A stretch of 64,000 bases of DNA from Halovenus amylolytica (GTDB taxonomy: Archaea > Halobacteriota > Halobacteria > Halobacteriales > Haloarculaceae). A program made the translations under genes and the position numbers. Below, one piece after another: positions 34,762 through 43,921 of the stretch. Location of the stretch: positions 1-64,000 of the forward strand of contig SAYS01000018.1 of NCBI GenBank assembly GCA_004015825.1. The letters run 5' to 3'. The notes below the pieces were generated by a model. It did not search any database and was not told where the DNA came from. It worked only from the letters and a program-made list of their open reading frames with translations. Every line of letters begins with the position of its first letter. The stretch's first letter is position 1.

Positions 34762-35208
34762 TCACTTACAGGACGTGCTGGTAGTCACTTTTTCATCGTC
34801 GACAACTGCATCAACCTGTATCTCTCTACAAGATAGTTCTTCAAATTCGATAATCTCATTCGTGAATCGCATTCTTGGCTGATCGTGGTCGATTTGATCG
34901 ATTACTGCACGGACTTCGAGCATCGAACCGTCCGGTGGGTCTTCGTCGAATGGCAGAAGTGAGACAGACATTGTCTCGTTCGGGCGTAATGTTTCTTCTT
35001 GAAACGGCTCCCGGAACGAATCTGGTGACAACGAAATCTCTGCGTCGTTTTCTCCAGCGTTGCTGACCTCGACATCTAACTGCTCGATCGTCTCCCAGTT
35101 CATCTGGGGGTCTGTGTCGTCGGCAACTCTATTTTCGATCACACCACAACCTGCTACCGCTCCAGCAATACCCGTCGTGATCGAGGCGAGGACAGATCGG
35201 CGATTCAT
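34762..35208 (-). CDS. Tat lipoprotein, unknown function
   Basis: 148-residue secreted lipoprotein. MNRRSVLASITTGIAGAVAGC gives a twin-arginine pair and lipobox VAGC (Cys21). The mature part is a single beta-sandwich-like domain (LDVEVSNAGENDAEISLSP, then RPNETMSVSLLPFDEDPP) with a C-terminal Cys pair (SCRE... SCK) that could form a disulfide. Its region is less GC-rich than the neighbouring housekeeping genes. Confidence 0.8.
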   Translation of the reverse strand: MNRRSVLASITTGIAGAVAGCGVIENRVADDTDPQMNWETIEQLDVEVSNAGENDAEISLSPDSFREPFQEETLRPNETMSVSLLPFDEDPPDGSMLEVRAVIDQIDHDQPRMRFTNEIIEFEELSCREIQVDAVVDDEKVTTSTSCK

Positions 35209-35237
35209 AACCTGTATTGTTTGTTAACAAACATTCA

Positions 35238-35414
35238 CTACTCAGAGTATTCGTCCAGACGTCGAATCACTTCTTCGAATACCACTGCCAGAGTGATTAT
35301 AACAGAGATAATGAATAGCGGAAACGCATCCGGGAGTATCACGACAACGAGAGAGAGCTGTACCGCAAATAGCATCAATAGAATGTCTTTCTGGCGTGAC
35401 GCGCTTGCTGACAT
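35238..35414 (-). CDS. Small two-helix membrane protein
   Basis: 58-residue protein not obvious in a routine length cut-off. After MSASASRQK come two adjacent hydrophobic helices (DILLMLFAVQLSLVVVIL and FPLFIISVIITLAVVFEEV), then a charged end RRLDEYSE. It lies directly upstream of the lipoprotein gene in the same direction (29-bp gap), so they likely share a transcript. Function unknown. Confidence 0.65.
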   Translation of the reverse strand: MSASASRQKDILLMLFAVQLSLVVVILPDAFPLFIISVIITLAVVFEEVIRRLDEYSE

Positions 35415-35554
35415 CTTCTTGGAATACAGCGAACAAGCTAATACAAATTTCTTTTTGCCTACCGTTTTCGTTCGCTACAACTTATCGGCTGATTCAGTCG
35501 GCCGCAATCGAGATTAATTCCCGTTAGTTACGAGCATTTGAAAAATCGTTCGAG

Positions 35555-36865
35555 TTATTGCTGCCCGGATCGCTCCTCGGTCTCGCCCGCTGCCGCTTCG
35601 GTTGCGTCGTCGTCAGCAGCGCCGAACTCCCCGGCTTTACCGCCACCTTCACCTGCTCCGGTCACCTCGGCTCTCGGACCCATTCCGAGTTGCTCTCTGA
35701 CCGGAAGCAACATTCCTCGGCGATCGGCGACGATACCGGCGAACAGTAGACCACCAGCGAGGACCAGCACGACTGACTGTTGACCGATCGTCTGCAGTGT
35801 GCCATCGACAACTCCCATCAGACCATCGAACAGCGGTCCGGGGTCACCCTGTTCCGGCCGTAGTCTATCGATGAACACCGGCCGGACAGCCCAACCGACG
35901 AGGGCGCCGACGATGCCAGCCAACAGCAGGGCTCCTGCGGTCATCGACGCCGTCTGCTCTTTCGACCGGCTGATGGCGTACCCCAGGCCAACGAGTCCGA
36001 CGGAGGTCAGCGGCAACAGCCAGGTCGCGGTCGTCCCCCACTGGATCCCCCTCGCGAAGGGAGCGAAGGCGGCTTCCGGATCCTCATCCTCGCCAAAGGC
36101 CGGCCCCTGATCCTGAACGTCCGCGACTGCCGACGCAGCCAGTTCCTCTTTGATCCGCTGTTCGTTGCTCGCCAACTGGTCGACGTACTCCTCGTAGCTA
36201 ATCTCGCCGGTCAGTCCGTCGAGGACGGTCTGTTGGTGATCGAGGACGGCGGCTGTCAACGCTTCGTCTTCGTCACTCAACTCCGCGCGCGCGTTCGTCT
36301 CCAGTTCTTCGGCGATGTTTTCGCGCTCGCCGGGCGGCAGATCGATCTGTGCATCCCGGTATGCTGATTCGTTCTCGCTCAGTCGTGCGATCGTCTCCGA
36401 ATCAACCTGGTCACTCTTCGCGCCGACCAGCGTCGGAGTGTCGATCTCGACGCCGTCGACGATCGTCTCGGAGACTGTCGCTTTCATCCCCGTGAGATCG
36501 ATCTGAATAGCGAGATCGTCACGCTCGCCGTGGAGATACTGGTACAACTCGCCGATGACTCGGTCCATCTCGCCGCCGACGAACTCCTCTGTCACACCCT
36601 GTTCTGCAACTTCTTCGCTGGTGAGTGTGAGCCGCACCCCCTGTGGCCGCGGTTTGTTGTCGAGGATCTCGTCGATATCTGTCGTGACGTTCTCCCGAAT
36701 CTGCGCCGTCATCTCCGTGTAGACGCCTTCCTCGTCGAATGTATTCGAGGTATACTCCCCATCGAAGGCTGTCCGATCCGCCCCGATCGCGGCAGTCGCT
36801 CCGAACAGCGTCCCTGCCAGGAGCGTCCCGACCAGAATGAGGGCCGCTGTTCGCCCGGTACTCAT
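35555..36865 (-). CDS. Multi-pass membrane protein, unknown function
   Basis: 436 residues. One N-terminal membrane helix or signal anchor (AALILVGTLLAGTLFGATAA), then about 260 acidic residues outside with repeated helical and beta segments (VYTEMTAQIRENVTTDIDEI, LAIQIDLTGMKATVSETIV), then four hydrophobic helices (about residues 275-390) and a Gly/Glu-rich cytoplasmic tail. No recognised catalytic motif. The layout (large external domain plus terminal helices) recurs in uncharacterised haloarchaeal and actinobacterial proteins. Confidence 0.75.
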   Translation of the reverse strand: MSTGRTAALILVGTLLAGTLFGATAAIGADRTAFDGEYTSNTFDEEGVYTEMTAQIRENVTTDIDEILDNKPRPQGVRLTLTSEEVAEQGVTEEFVGGEMDRVIGELYQYLHGERDDLAIQIDLTGMKATVSETIVDGVEIDTPTLVGAKSDQVDSETIARLSENESAYRDAQIDLPPGERENIAEELETNARAELSDEDEALTAAVLDHQQTVLDGLTGEISYEEYVDQLASNEQRIKEELAASAVADVQDQGPAFGEDEDPEAAFAPFARGIQWGTTATWLLPLTSVGLVGLGYAISRSKEQTASMTAGALLLAGIVGALVGWAVRPVFIDRLRPEQGDPGPLFDGLMGVVDGTLQTIGQQSVVLVLAGGLLFAGIVADRRGMLLPVREQLGMGPRAEVTGAGEGGGKAGEFGAADDDATEAAAGETEERSGQQ

Positions 36866-37116
36866 TCCCGCTCACCTCTGTACTGACCTGCAATCTGTTC
36901 CCAGCTTTTCTTAATACATACCCAGTCAGATTGCATCTATCTGTATCCAACGTGTACGTGTATAAAAGCGCGCTGGCGGGTGTCGGTTCGTTGGCAGACA
37001 GTGTGTCTGACAGGTGCTGACAGACTGATAGTTTCGATGTCCGGCGATTCAGCCGTATAACACTCGTTACATTTGTCTGACGCCGTTTAATGAGGATGGA
37101 AACAGTTGACATACGT

Positions 37117-37347
37117 ATGAGCATACACCGCGGCGAGTTCGAGCGCATCCGGACGGTGCTCGAAGAGTCGAACGCGGACGGGCCGCTGACGGCGCGGGAA
37201 ATCCTTCATCTGCTCGAAGAGCACGACGAGTCCTTCGAGAGTGCTCACCGGATCGCGACGGTACTCGGCCGGCGTGCCCAGACGGGCGACGTCGAGGTCA
37301 TCCGCGACCAGCCCTACCGGTACCGGTTCGACAACACCGGAAACTGA
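37117..37347 (+). CDS. Small winged-helix protein
   Basis: 76-residue protein built like a single winged helix: FERIRTVLEESNADGPLTA, REILHLLEEHDESFESAHRIATVLGRRAQ (recognition helix), then the wing DVEVIRDQPYRYRF. The TATA-like TTTAATGA at 37086-37093 is about 26 nt before ATG 37117, so this is preferred to the ATG at 37090. Probably DNA- or RNA-binding; target unknown. Confidence 0.78.
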   Translation: MSIHRGEFERIRTVLEESNADGPLTAREILHLLEEHDESFESAHRIATVLGRRAQTGDVEVIRDQPYRYRFDNTGN

Positions 37348-37531
37348 TCGTGGTTACTCCGAGTCGTTCCGTCTGTCTGTCGTCAACGGTCCCCGGAGGA
37401 CTGTTAGCTGGCCGAGTCGCTGATTGCTGAGTACTAGACATATATAAGGACTGGATATAAATCCACGTCCTCGTTCTGTGCACGCTGGAATCTCCACAAC
37501 GAGGGTCTTTCTGGCGTCTCACTATCTGCGT

Positions 37532-38278
37532 ATGGTCTCAATACCAGACAGTACTGCAGTCGTGACGGGCGCAGCATCAGGGATGGGTCGGTCGATCGCA
37601 CACGAGTTTGCAGCAGATGGCGCGGCAGTGGTCGTGGTCGATGTCGACGAGGAGGGTGCAGACGCCGTCGTCGAGGAGATCGAATCCGATGGCGGTGACG
37701 CAGTCGCCGTCCACGCCGACTTGCTGGACCCCGACAGTGCTGGCAGGATTCTCGACCAAACACTGGCGGCGTACGACTCGGTCGACATACTCTGTAACAA
37801 TGCAGGTGTCCTGGACGATTACGCGTCGGCAGGGGAAACCTCCGACGAACTCTGGGACCGGGTGATCGGTGTCAACCTGACCGCCGCGTTCCGGCTGATC
37901 CGCGAGTTCCTCCCGGTGCTCCAGGACGGTGAGGAAGAGGGAGTCGTGATCAACAACGCGTCGATCGCCGGAAAAACTGCCGGTGCCGGGGGGGCTGCCT
38001 ACACGACGTCGAAACACGGACTGATCGGCTTCACAAAACAACTGTCGAACGACTACGGTCCGGAGATCAGGGCAAATGCCGTCTGTCCCGGTGCAGTCGA
38101 AACCGGGATGACAGAGGAGATGCTCGAGGAGATGGAAGCGATGACGGCCGACACGCCGGCCGAGCGGTACGCACAGCCCGAAGAAGTCGCAACCGTCGTC
38201 ACGTTTCTCGCCAGTGACGACGCCTCGTTCGTCCACGGTGCCGCGGTCAACGTCGACGGTGGCTGGCTGGTCGACTGA
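37532..38278 (+). CDS. SDR-family oxidoreductase (FabG-like)
   Basis: 248-residue short-chain dehydrogenase/reductase. Cofactor loop TGAASGMGRSIA (residues 10-21), DVDEEG after beta-2 (Asp favours NAD), NNAG, and catalytic Y-x-x-x-K in YTTSKHG. Could reduce 3-oxoacyl or hydroxyl compounds; the substrate is not readable. Start ATG 37532 fits the family; 18 codons upstream are not conserved in style. Confidence 0.9.
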   Translation: MVSIPDSTAVVTGAASGMGRSIAHEFAADGAAVVVVDVDEEGADAVVEEIESDGGDAVAVHADLLDPDSAGRILDQTLAAYDSVDILCNNAGVLDDYASAGETSDELWDRVIGVNLTAAFRLIREFLPVLQDGEEEGVVINNASIAGKTAGAGGAAYTTSKHGLIGFTKQLSNDYGPEIRANAVCPGAVETGMTEEMLEEMEAMTADTPAERYAQPEEVATVVTFLASDDASFVHGAAVNVDGGWLVD

Positions 38279-38417
38279 TCGGTATTCCTGCGGTTAGCTC
38301 CGTGACCGAGTTACCGACGTCGTGTGACACACGGTCTCAATACGATATTCGAAACTCATTTGCGACTTTCGTACTGTATCGTCGGGCTTATTACGATGTA
38401 CGGACTCCCTGCGGGTA

Positions 38418-41400
38418 ATGACAGCCGAAGATCGGACAATTTTGCTCATCGGCAGCGGACCGATTCAGATCGGTCAGGCCGCCGAGTTCGACTACTCGGG
38501 CGCGCAGGCGTGTCGCGCGCTCCAGGAAGAGGGCGCACGCGTCGTCCTGGTCAACTCGAACCCGGCGACGATCATGACCGATCCGGAGATGGCCGACGAG
38601 GTGTACATCGAACCAATCAACACCGAAGCGATCTCGGAGATCATCCGAAAGGAACGTCCTGACGGCGTGATCGCGGGGCTCGGCGGCCAGACCGGGCTCA
38701 ACGTCACCGCCGAACTCGCCGAGGAAGGTGTCCTCGAAAAGTACGACGTCGAGGTGATGGGCACCCCGCTGGATACGATCTACGCGACCGAGGATCGTGA
38801 CCAGTTCCGCCAGCGGATGGAGAAGATGGGTGAACCGATCCCGCAATCAGAGACGATCGAATCTATCGACGAGGTCGAGGAGGCCGTCGAGGCCGTCGGT
38901 GGCCTGCCGGTCATCATGCGAACGACCTACACACTGGGTGGCGCAGGATCGGGCGTCATCGGCGATATGGACGAACTGAAGGAGGCAACCCGGAAGGGGC
39001 TGAACCTCTCCCGTGACAACCGCGTGATGATCACCGAGTCGATCGATGGCTGGATCGAACTCGAATACGAGGTCATGCGCGACGCCGACGACTCCTGTAT
39101 CATCATCTGTAACATGGAGAACATCGACCCGATGGGGATCCACACCGGCGAATCGATCGTCGTCACCCCATCACAGGTTATCCCCGACGAGGGCCACCAG
39201 GTCATGCGTAACACCGCCCTCGACGTGATCCGCGACCTCGGCATCCAGGGTGGCTGTAACATCCAGTTCGCCTGGCGCGACGACGGCACACCCGGCGGCG
39301 AATACCGCGTCGTCGAGGTGAACCCCCGTGTCTCCCGGTCGTCTGCACTCGCCTCGAAGGCGACTGGCTACCCGATCGCCCGCGTTACTGCGAAGGTCGC
39401 ACTCGGCAAACGACTCCACGAGATCGAAAACGAGATCACCGGGCAGACGACGGCCGCATTCGAGCCAGCGATCGACTACATCGTGACCAAAGTCCCGCGA
39501 TGGCCCAAAGACAAGTTCCGCGACGTGGAGTTCGAACTCGGGCCGGCGATGAAATCGACCGGTGAGGCGATGGCAATCGGCCGGACCTTTGAGGAGTCGA
39601 TGCTGAAGGCGCTCCGATCCAGCGAGTACGATCCTGCCGCAGACTGGAACGAGGTAAGCGACGCAGAACTCGAATCGGAGTATCTCGTCAAACCGACGCC
39701 GGACCGGACCTACGCGATGTTCGAGGCTTTCGACAGGGGCTACGAGGTAGACGAGATCGTCGAACTCACCGAGATCCGCGAGTGGTACGTCGAGCGATAC
39801 AAACGGATTTCGGAGGCCGCCCAGGCCGCATCGGACGGTGACTTCCAGATCGCAGCGTCCAGTGGGTTCACGGACCACGAGATCACCGCCCTCGCCGGCG
39901 GCGAGTTCGAGGATACCCACGCCTCCTGGCTGCCGGAGCGACTCGTCGACGAGAGTGAGACCGTCGAGGAGGGCGAGGCCCAGACAGACGGCAGTGGTGC
40001 AGTCACCGTCGACGACGTGAACGCCGAGACCTCCCAGCGGGATTTCAAGCTGGTCGATACCTGTGCGGGGGAGTTCCAGGCCACGACGCCGTACTACTAC
40101 TCGGCCCGGGACCCGATTTCGGGACTGAACCGCGACGAACTCCGCGTCGACCGTGACGTCGAGAGTGTTGTCGTGGTCGGCGGTGGTCCGATCCGCATCG
40201 GGCAGGGTGTCGAGTTCGACTACTGTTCGGTCCACGCGATCAGTGCACTCCGCGACATGGGTATCGACGCCCACGTGGTCAACAACAACCCAGAGACGGT
40301 CTCGACTGACTACGACACCTCCGATGGGCTGTTTTTCGAGCCGATCACCGCCGAAGAGGTCGCAGACGTCATCGAGGCCGCGAACGCCGACGGCGTGATG
40401 GTCCAGTTCGGTGGCCAGACCAGCGTCGACATCGGCCGTCCGCTCGAAAAAGAGCTCGAACGCCGCGATCTGGACTGCGAGATCCTCGGTACGTCCGTCG
40501 ACGCGATGGATCTGGCCGAGGACCGTGACCGGTTCAACAAACTGATGGACGAACTCGGCATCGCACAGGCCGAGGGGGCGACGGCGACGAGCCAGCAAGA
40601 GGCGCTCGGTCTCGCTCACGAGATCGGCTACCCCGTGCTCGTTCGTCCGTCGTACGTCCTCGGTGGCCGTGCGATGGACGTCGTCTACAACGACGAGGAT
40701 CTTGAGACGTACATCGAGGAGGCAGTCCGTGTCTCTCCGGAGAAACCGATCCTCATCGACGACTTCCTCTCGGATGCGGTCGAACTGGACGTCGATGCGG
40801 TCTCCGACGGCGAGAACGTCCTCATCGGCGGCGTGATGGAGCACGTCGAGACTGCGGGTGTCCACTCCGGTGACTCGGCGTGTATGATCCCGCCCCGGTC
40901 GCTCGGCCGCGAGGTGAACCGCCGCGTGCGCGAAGTCGTCGAGGATATCGCGACAGCCCTCGATACGGTCGGACTGCTCAACGTCCAGCTCGCAGTCAGG
41001 GATGGCGAGGTGTACGTACTGGAAGCGAACCCGCGCTCCTCGCGTACCGTCCCGTTCGTCTCGAAGGCGACGGGCGTTCCGATCGCGAAAATCGCCGCGA
41101 AGGTGATGGCCGGTGCGACGCTCGACGAACTGGATTACGAGGAGCAGATCCCCGAGCAGGTCAGCGTCAAGGAGGTCGTCCTCCCGTTCGACCGCCTGCC
41201 GGGCAGCGATCCACGACTCGGGCCGGAGATGAAATCGACCGGTGAGGTGATGGGCACTGCCGACAGCTTCGGGAAAGCCTACCAGAAAGCCCAGATGAGC
41301 GTCGGCAAGCCGATCCCGCTGGATGGCACCGCAATCGTGGATCTTCCGGTCGTCGGCTTCGAGGAGTTCTTCGACGTCCACTCGCTCGACGACTACGAGG

Positions 41401-42182
41401 ACACCGAGGCGATCAAGGAAGCCCTGCACGCCGGCGAGGTCGACATCGTCCTCTCCCGCGAGCGGGACATCCTGGAGGTCTGTGTCGAGGAGTCGATCAC
41501 CTACTTCTCTACCATCGAGAGCGCGCAGGCGGCACTCGAAGCCATCCGTCACTCCGAGGAGCCACTCGACGTGCAGTCGGTCGACAAGCGGACGAAACTG
41601 CAGGAGTACTGGGGCCAGCCGAAAGACCGCGAGGATCTCCGCACGCAGATCGAACGGATCCAGTCGGTCGCCGACGCCGGCTATCTCGACGCGCTCGGTG
41701 CTGGTGACGACGACATCTCCGCCTTCGGTGATGCCCTCGATTCCGTACTCGAAACGATCGACAACTCGGTGCTGGTGATGGAATCGAGCGCTGGCGACTC
41801 CACCGCGGCAGCGGATGTCAGGCAGGCACTCGAAGACAGGAGCTACGAAGCCAGACTCGCCGACGATCTACCCGCCATCGAGATGGATCGTGAGGAGGAT
41901 ATCGCGACCTACATGATGCTCTCGAAGTTCTCGGTGCTCGTCGACGAGGAGGCGACCCGTCGACTCTCCGAGTACGAGACGGCGAAGGCCCAGCAGAACA
42001 TCCTCGCCCGCCTCGTGCCGGCCGACCGCGAGGGCCGGACGACCCACATGATCGGCGGCCACGAAGAGGACGGTGCCGACCACATCCGCCAGTTCGAGTA
42101 CGAGTCCGAGCCGACAGAAGTCCTCGACGAGGCGATCAGCTGGGCGGAATCGGTCGTCGCATCCCGACAGGACTCGGCGTAA
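38418..42182 (+). CDS. carB: Carbamoyl-phosphate synthase large subunit with extra C-terminal domain
   Basis: Makes carbamoyl phosphate from bicarbonate, ammonia and two ATP for arginine and pyrimidine synthesis. Two ATP-grasp halves: the first opens ILLIGSGPIQIGQAAEFDYSG, the second VVVVGGGPIRIGQGVEFDYCS (about residue 580). Each has a PSYVLGG/RTTYTLGG and a LEANPR/VEVNPR site. A shortened MGS-like segment follows (about 975-1055). The protein is 1254 residues against about 1040-1090 usual: the last 196 residues (from TKLQEYWGQP) are an extension whose final 140 have an alternating beta-alpha pattern. The small subunit carA is not in the window. Confidence 0.95.
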   Translation: MTAEDRTILLIGSGPIQIGQAAEFDYSGAQACRALQEEGARVVLVNSNPATIMTDPEMADEVYIEPINTEAISEIIRKERPDGVIAGLGGQTGLNVTAELAEEGVLEKYDVEVMGTPLDTIYATEDRDQFRQRMEKMGEPIPQSETIESIDEVEEAVEAVGGLPVIMRTTYTLGGAGSGVIGDMDELKEATRKGLNLSRDNRVMITESIDGWIELEYEVMRDADDSCIIICNMENIDPMGIHTGESIVVTPSQVIPDEGHQVMRNTALDVIRDLGIQGGCNIQFAWRDDGTPGGEYRVVEVNPRVSRSSALASKATGYPIARVTAKVALGKRLHEIENEITGQTTAAFEPAIDYIVTKVPRWPKDKFRDVEFELGPAMKSTGEAMAIGRTFEESMLKALRSSEYDPAADWNEVSDAELESEYLVKPTPDRTYAMFEAFDRGYEVDEIVELTEIREWYVERYKRISEAAQAASDGDFQIAASSGFTDHEITALAGGEFEDTHASWLPERLVDESETVEEGEAQTDGSGAVTVDDVNAETSQRDFKLVDTCAGEFQATTPYYYSARDPISGLNRDELRVDRDVESVVVVGGGPIRIGQGVEFDYCSVHAISALRDMGIDAHVVNNNPETVSTDYDTSDGLFFEPITAEEVADVIEAANADGVMVQFGGQTSVDIGRPLEKELERRDLDCEILGTSVDAMDLAEDRDRFNKLMDELGIAQAEGATATSQQEALGLAHEIGYPVLVRPSYVLGGRAMDVVYNDEDLETYIEEAVRVSPEKPILIDDFLSDAVELDVDAVSDGENVLIGGVMEHVETAGVHSGDSACMIPPRSLGREVNRRVREVVEDIATALDTVGLLNVQLAVRDGEVYVLEANPRSSRTVPFVSKATGVPIAKIAAKVMAGATLDELDYEEQIPEQVSVKEVVLPFDRLPGSDPRLGPEMKSTGEVMGTADSFGKAYQKAQMSVGKPIPLDGTAIVDLPVVGFEEFFDVHSLDDYEDTEAIKEALHAGEVDIVLSRERDILEVCVEESITYFSTIESAQAALEAIRHSEEPLDVQSVDKRTKLQEYWGQPKDREDLRTQIERIQSVADAGYLDALGAGDDDISAFGDALDSVLETIDNSVLVMESSAGDSTAAADVRQALEDRSYEARLADDLPAIEMDREEDIATYMMLSKFSVLVDEEATRRLSEYETAKAQQNILARLVPADREGRTTHMIGGHEEDGADHIRQFEYESEPTEVLDEAISWAESVVASRQDSA

Positions 42183-42234
42183 TCTATCACGCAGTCGGTG
42201 TTATTATATCTCCTGCGGATTGAATCAGTTTACA

Positions 42235-42510
42235 ATGGAGGCGGTCCTCTGGCATCTCTTCACCGGCACTCGCGGGGGTCCGAACCGAGTTCGTATCCTC
42301 CGGACAGTCGACGACCGCCCCCGAAACGCCAACCAGCTCGCCGAGGAACTCGACGTCGACTACACCACCATCGAGCACCACGTGGACGTGCTCATGGAGA
42401 ACAATATTCTGAAAAAAAGTGGTGACGAGTACGGCGCGGTCTACATGCCGACCGACCTCGCCCGTAGCCACTGGGATACCATCGAGGAAATAATGCAGGA
42501 GGTAACGTAA
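42235..42510 (+). CDS. ArsR-type winged-helix transcription regulator
   Basis: 91-residue DNA-binding protein. Helix-turn-helix RILRTVDDRPRNANQLAEEL followed by recognition helix DYTTIEHHVDVLMENNIL and a short wing. No metal-site cysteines. A TATA box TTATTATATC (42201-42210) stands 25 nt before the ATG, so the message is leaderless. It is followed 43 bp later by a small membrane protein in the same direction; this pairing recurs in haloarchaea. Confidence 0.9.
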   Translation: MEAVLWHLFTGTRGGPNRVRILRTVDDRPRNANQLAEELDVDYTTIEHHVDVLMENNILKKSGDEYGAVYMPTDLARSHWDTIEEIMQEVT

Positions 42511-42553
42511 TTATGGACGAAATTAGGAAAGAGTATATCCGAATACTGAACGT

Positions 42554-42916
42554 ATGGTGGCATGGATGGGATCTGAGGTAGTGACCACTGTTGTCGGGCA
42601 GGCAGTCGGCCCGGAGTCACCGTGGCTGACAGCCGCGAGTGTGGCAACTGTCGTGAATGTCCTCCTGTTGGGCGTCCTCCTTACTGTCTGGCTCCGGAAC
42701 TACCGGACGTTCAAATCGAAACACGCACTCGGCCTCTCGATTTTCGGCGTCTTCCTGCTCGCCGAGAACCTGCTCACTTTCAACTACTACGTTATCAACT
42801 CGCAGGTCGCAGCCTATCTCGCTGCCGAGGACCCGATCGCCGGCCGTGCGATGATGTTCGTCGCACTTCTCCAGACGCTGGCACTGATCTTTCTGACCTG
42901 GGTCACCCTCGAATAA
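42554..42916 (+). CDS. Membrane protein paired with wHTH regulator
   Basis: 120-residue protein with three predicted membrane helices (about residues 28-47, 60-80 and 96-117). Positively charged loop RNYRTFKSKHALG after helix one suggests N-outside. Likely co-transcribed with the ArsR-like gene upstream and perhaps its signal partner. Alternative start at the Met four codons in (42566). Function unknown. Confidence 0.8.
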   Translation: MVAWMGSEVVTTVVGQAVGPESPWLTAASVATVVNVLLLGVLLTVWLRNYRTFKSKHALGLSIFGVFLLAENLLTFNYYVINSQVAAYLAAEDPIAGRAMMFVALLQTLALIFLTWVTLE

Positions 42917-42967
42917 TTCAACACTTGCTGACACTTCGAAAAACCCGAAACGACAGCCGAGAGTGAA

Positions 42968-43762
42968 CTACTCTGCGTCGACGGTGAGGGCCAGATCGAA
43001 GGCTTCGTCAGCGGGGGCGCTGTCCGGTTCGAGATAGCCGACCGCGGCAGCCGTGTACACTGTTTCGGCTGCGAGTTCGACGTCGAAGGTTGCGACCACG
43101 TCGCCGTCGTTGTTCTCCGTGGCGGGACGGATTTCGAGCGTGTAGGTACCTTCGGGGACTTCGACCGAGCCAGCAGCGCCGAAGGGGACGTCCGCGAAGA
43201 GGACGTCGCCAGTCTCTTCGACCGTGATGTCGACGTTCGGCGCGTCGGGCGAGGCGTGAATCGCCCGGACGCGTGCCGAATCCGCCGGCAGTTCGAGGTC
43301 GCTTTCGAAGACCTCGACGCTGAACGGCTGGTTTTCCTCTGCGAGTTCGCCGAGGGCGGCGGCCGTGAAATCGCCGGCCCCCAGTTCGACAGTCTCGTCG
43401 AAGACCACCGTCTCGGCGTCCCCGGCGGCCGTAATCTCGATATCGTATTCGCCCTCGGTGAGATCGAGGTAGTCACTGAACGTGCGATACGGGACGTCTT
43501 CAAGTACCGCATCCCCGTCGACGTAGACGTCGACGTTCGGTGCGTCGGGCGAGAGATGCGCAACGCTTAGTCCTGCCTCCGCCGGTTCGGGCTCTTCGGA
43601 GCCGTCGTCGTCCGACATGTCGTCTCCCGTCCCGTCGTCGGACGTGTTCCCGTCCGTTCCATCGTCGTCTGTTCCGTCTTCTGACTGTCCACAGCCCGCG
43701 AGTGTGAGTGCAACTGCTGTACCACCGACCGTCTTCAGGAACGTTCGTCGTCGTTCTGTCAT
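42968..43762 (-). CDS. Tat lipoprotein with two DUF4397 domains
   Basis: 264-residue exported lipoprotein. RRRTFLKTVGGTAVALTLAGC gives both twin-arginine and lipobox. A linker of about 35 Asp/Gly/Ser/Thr follows, then two DUF4397 units, each starting V.(H)(L/A)SPDAPNVD (about residues 68 and 167). DUF4397 is a beta-sandwich of secreted proteins; the role is probably surface-associated, unknown in detail. Convergent with the membrane protein at 42554. Confidence 0.88.
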   Translation of the reverse strand: MTERRRTFLKTVGGTAVALTLAGCGQSEDGTDDDGTDGNTSDDGTGDDMSDDDGSEEPEPAEAGLSVAHLSPDAPNVDVYVDGDAVLEDVPYRTFSDYLDLTEGEYDIEITAAGDAETVVFDETVELGAGDFTAAALGELAEENQPFSVEVFESDLELPADSARVRAIHASPDAPNVDITVEETGDVLFADVPFGAAGSVEVPEGTYTLEIRPATENNDGDVVATFDVELAAETVYTAAAVGYLEPDSAPADEAFDLALTVDAE

Positions 43763-43883
43763 ACTACATATTCAGATTCAGCGACATCTCACAAGTATCA
43801 TTTCCGAGATCATTCCGAACTCTCTCCCAATTTCCTCACAACCGTCGGTTGTGTCGCCGTAACCCGCCACGACCTGTCTCGTC

Positions 43884-43898
43884 CCGCTACGTTTTTGC
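43884..43898 (+). promoter_or_regulatory. Promoter of leuS
   Basis: CCGCTACGTTTTTGC, 24 nt upstream of the leuS ATG. Identical in sequence and spacing to the promoter-position motif of the PolD small-subunit gene. Confidence 0.65.
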
Positions 43899-43921
43899 CC
43901 CACCGTGGCAACCTCTAGCCA

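Noticed and set aside
39171..41552. A 793-codon open frame antisense to carB
   Set aside because: High GC content leaves stop-free antisense frames in long haloarchaeal genes. The + strand encodes unmistakable CarB motifs.
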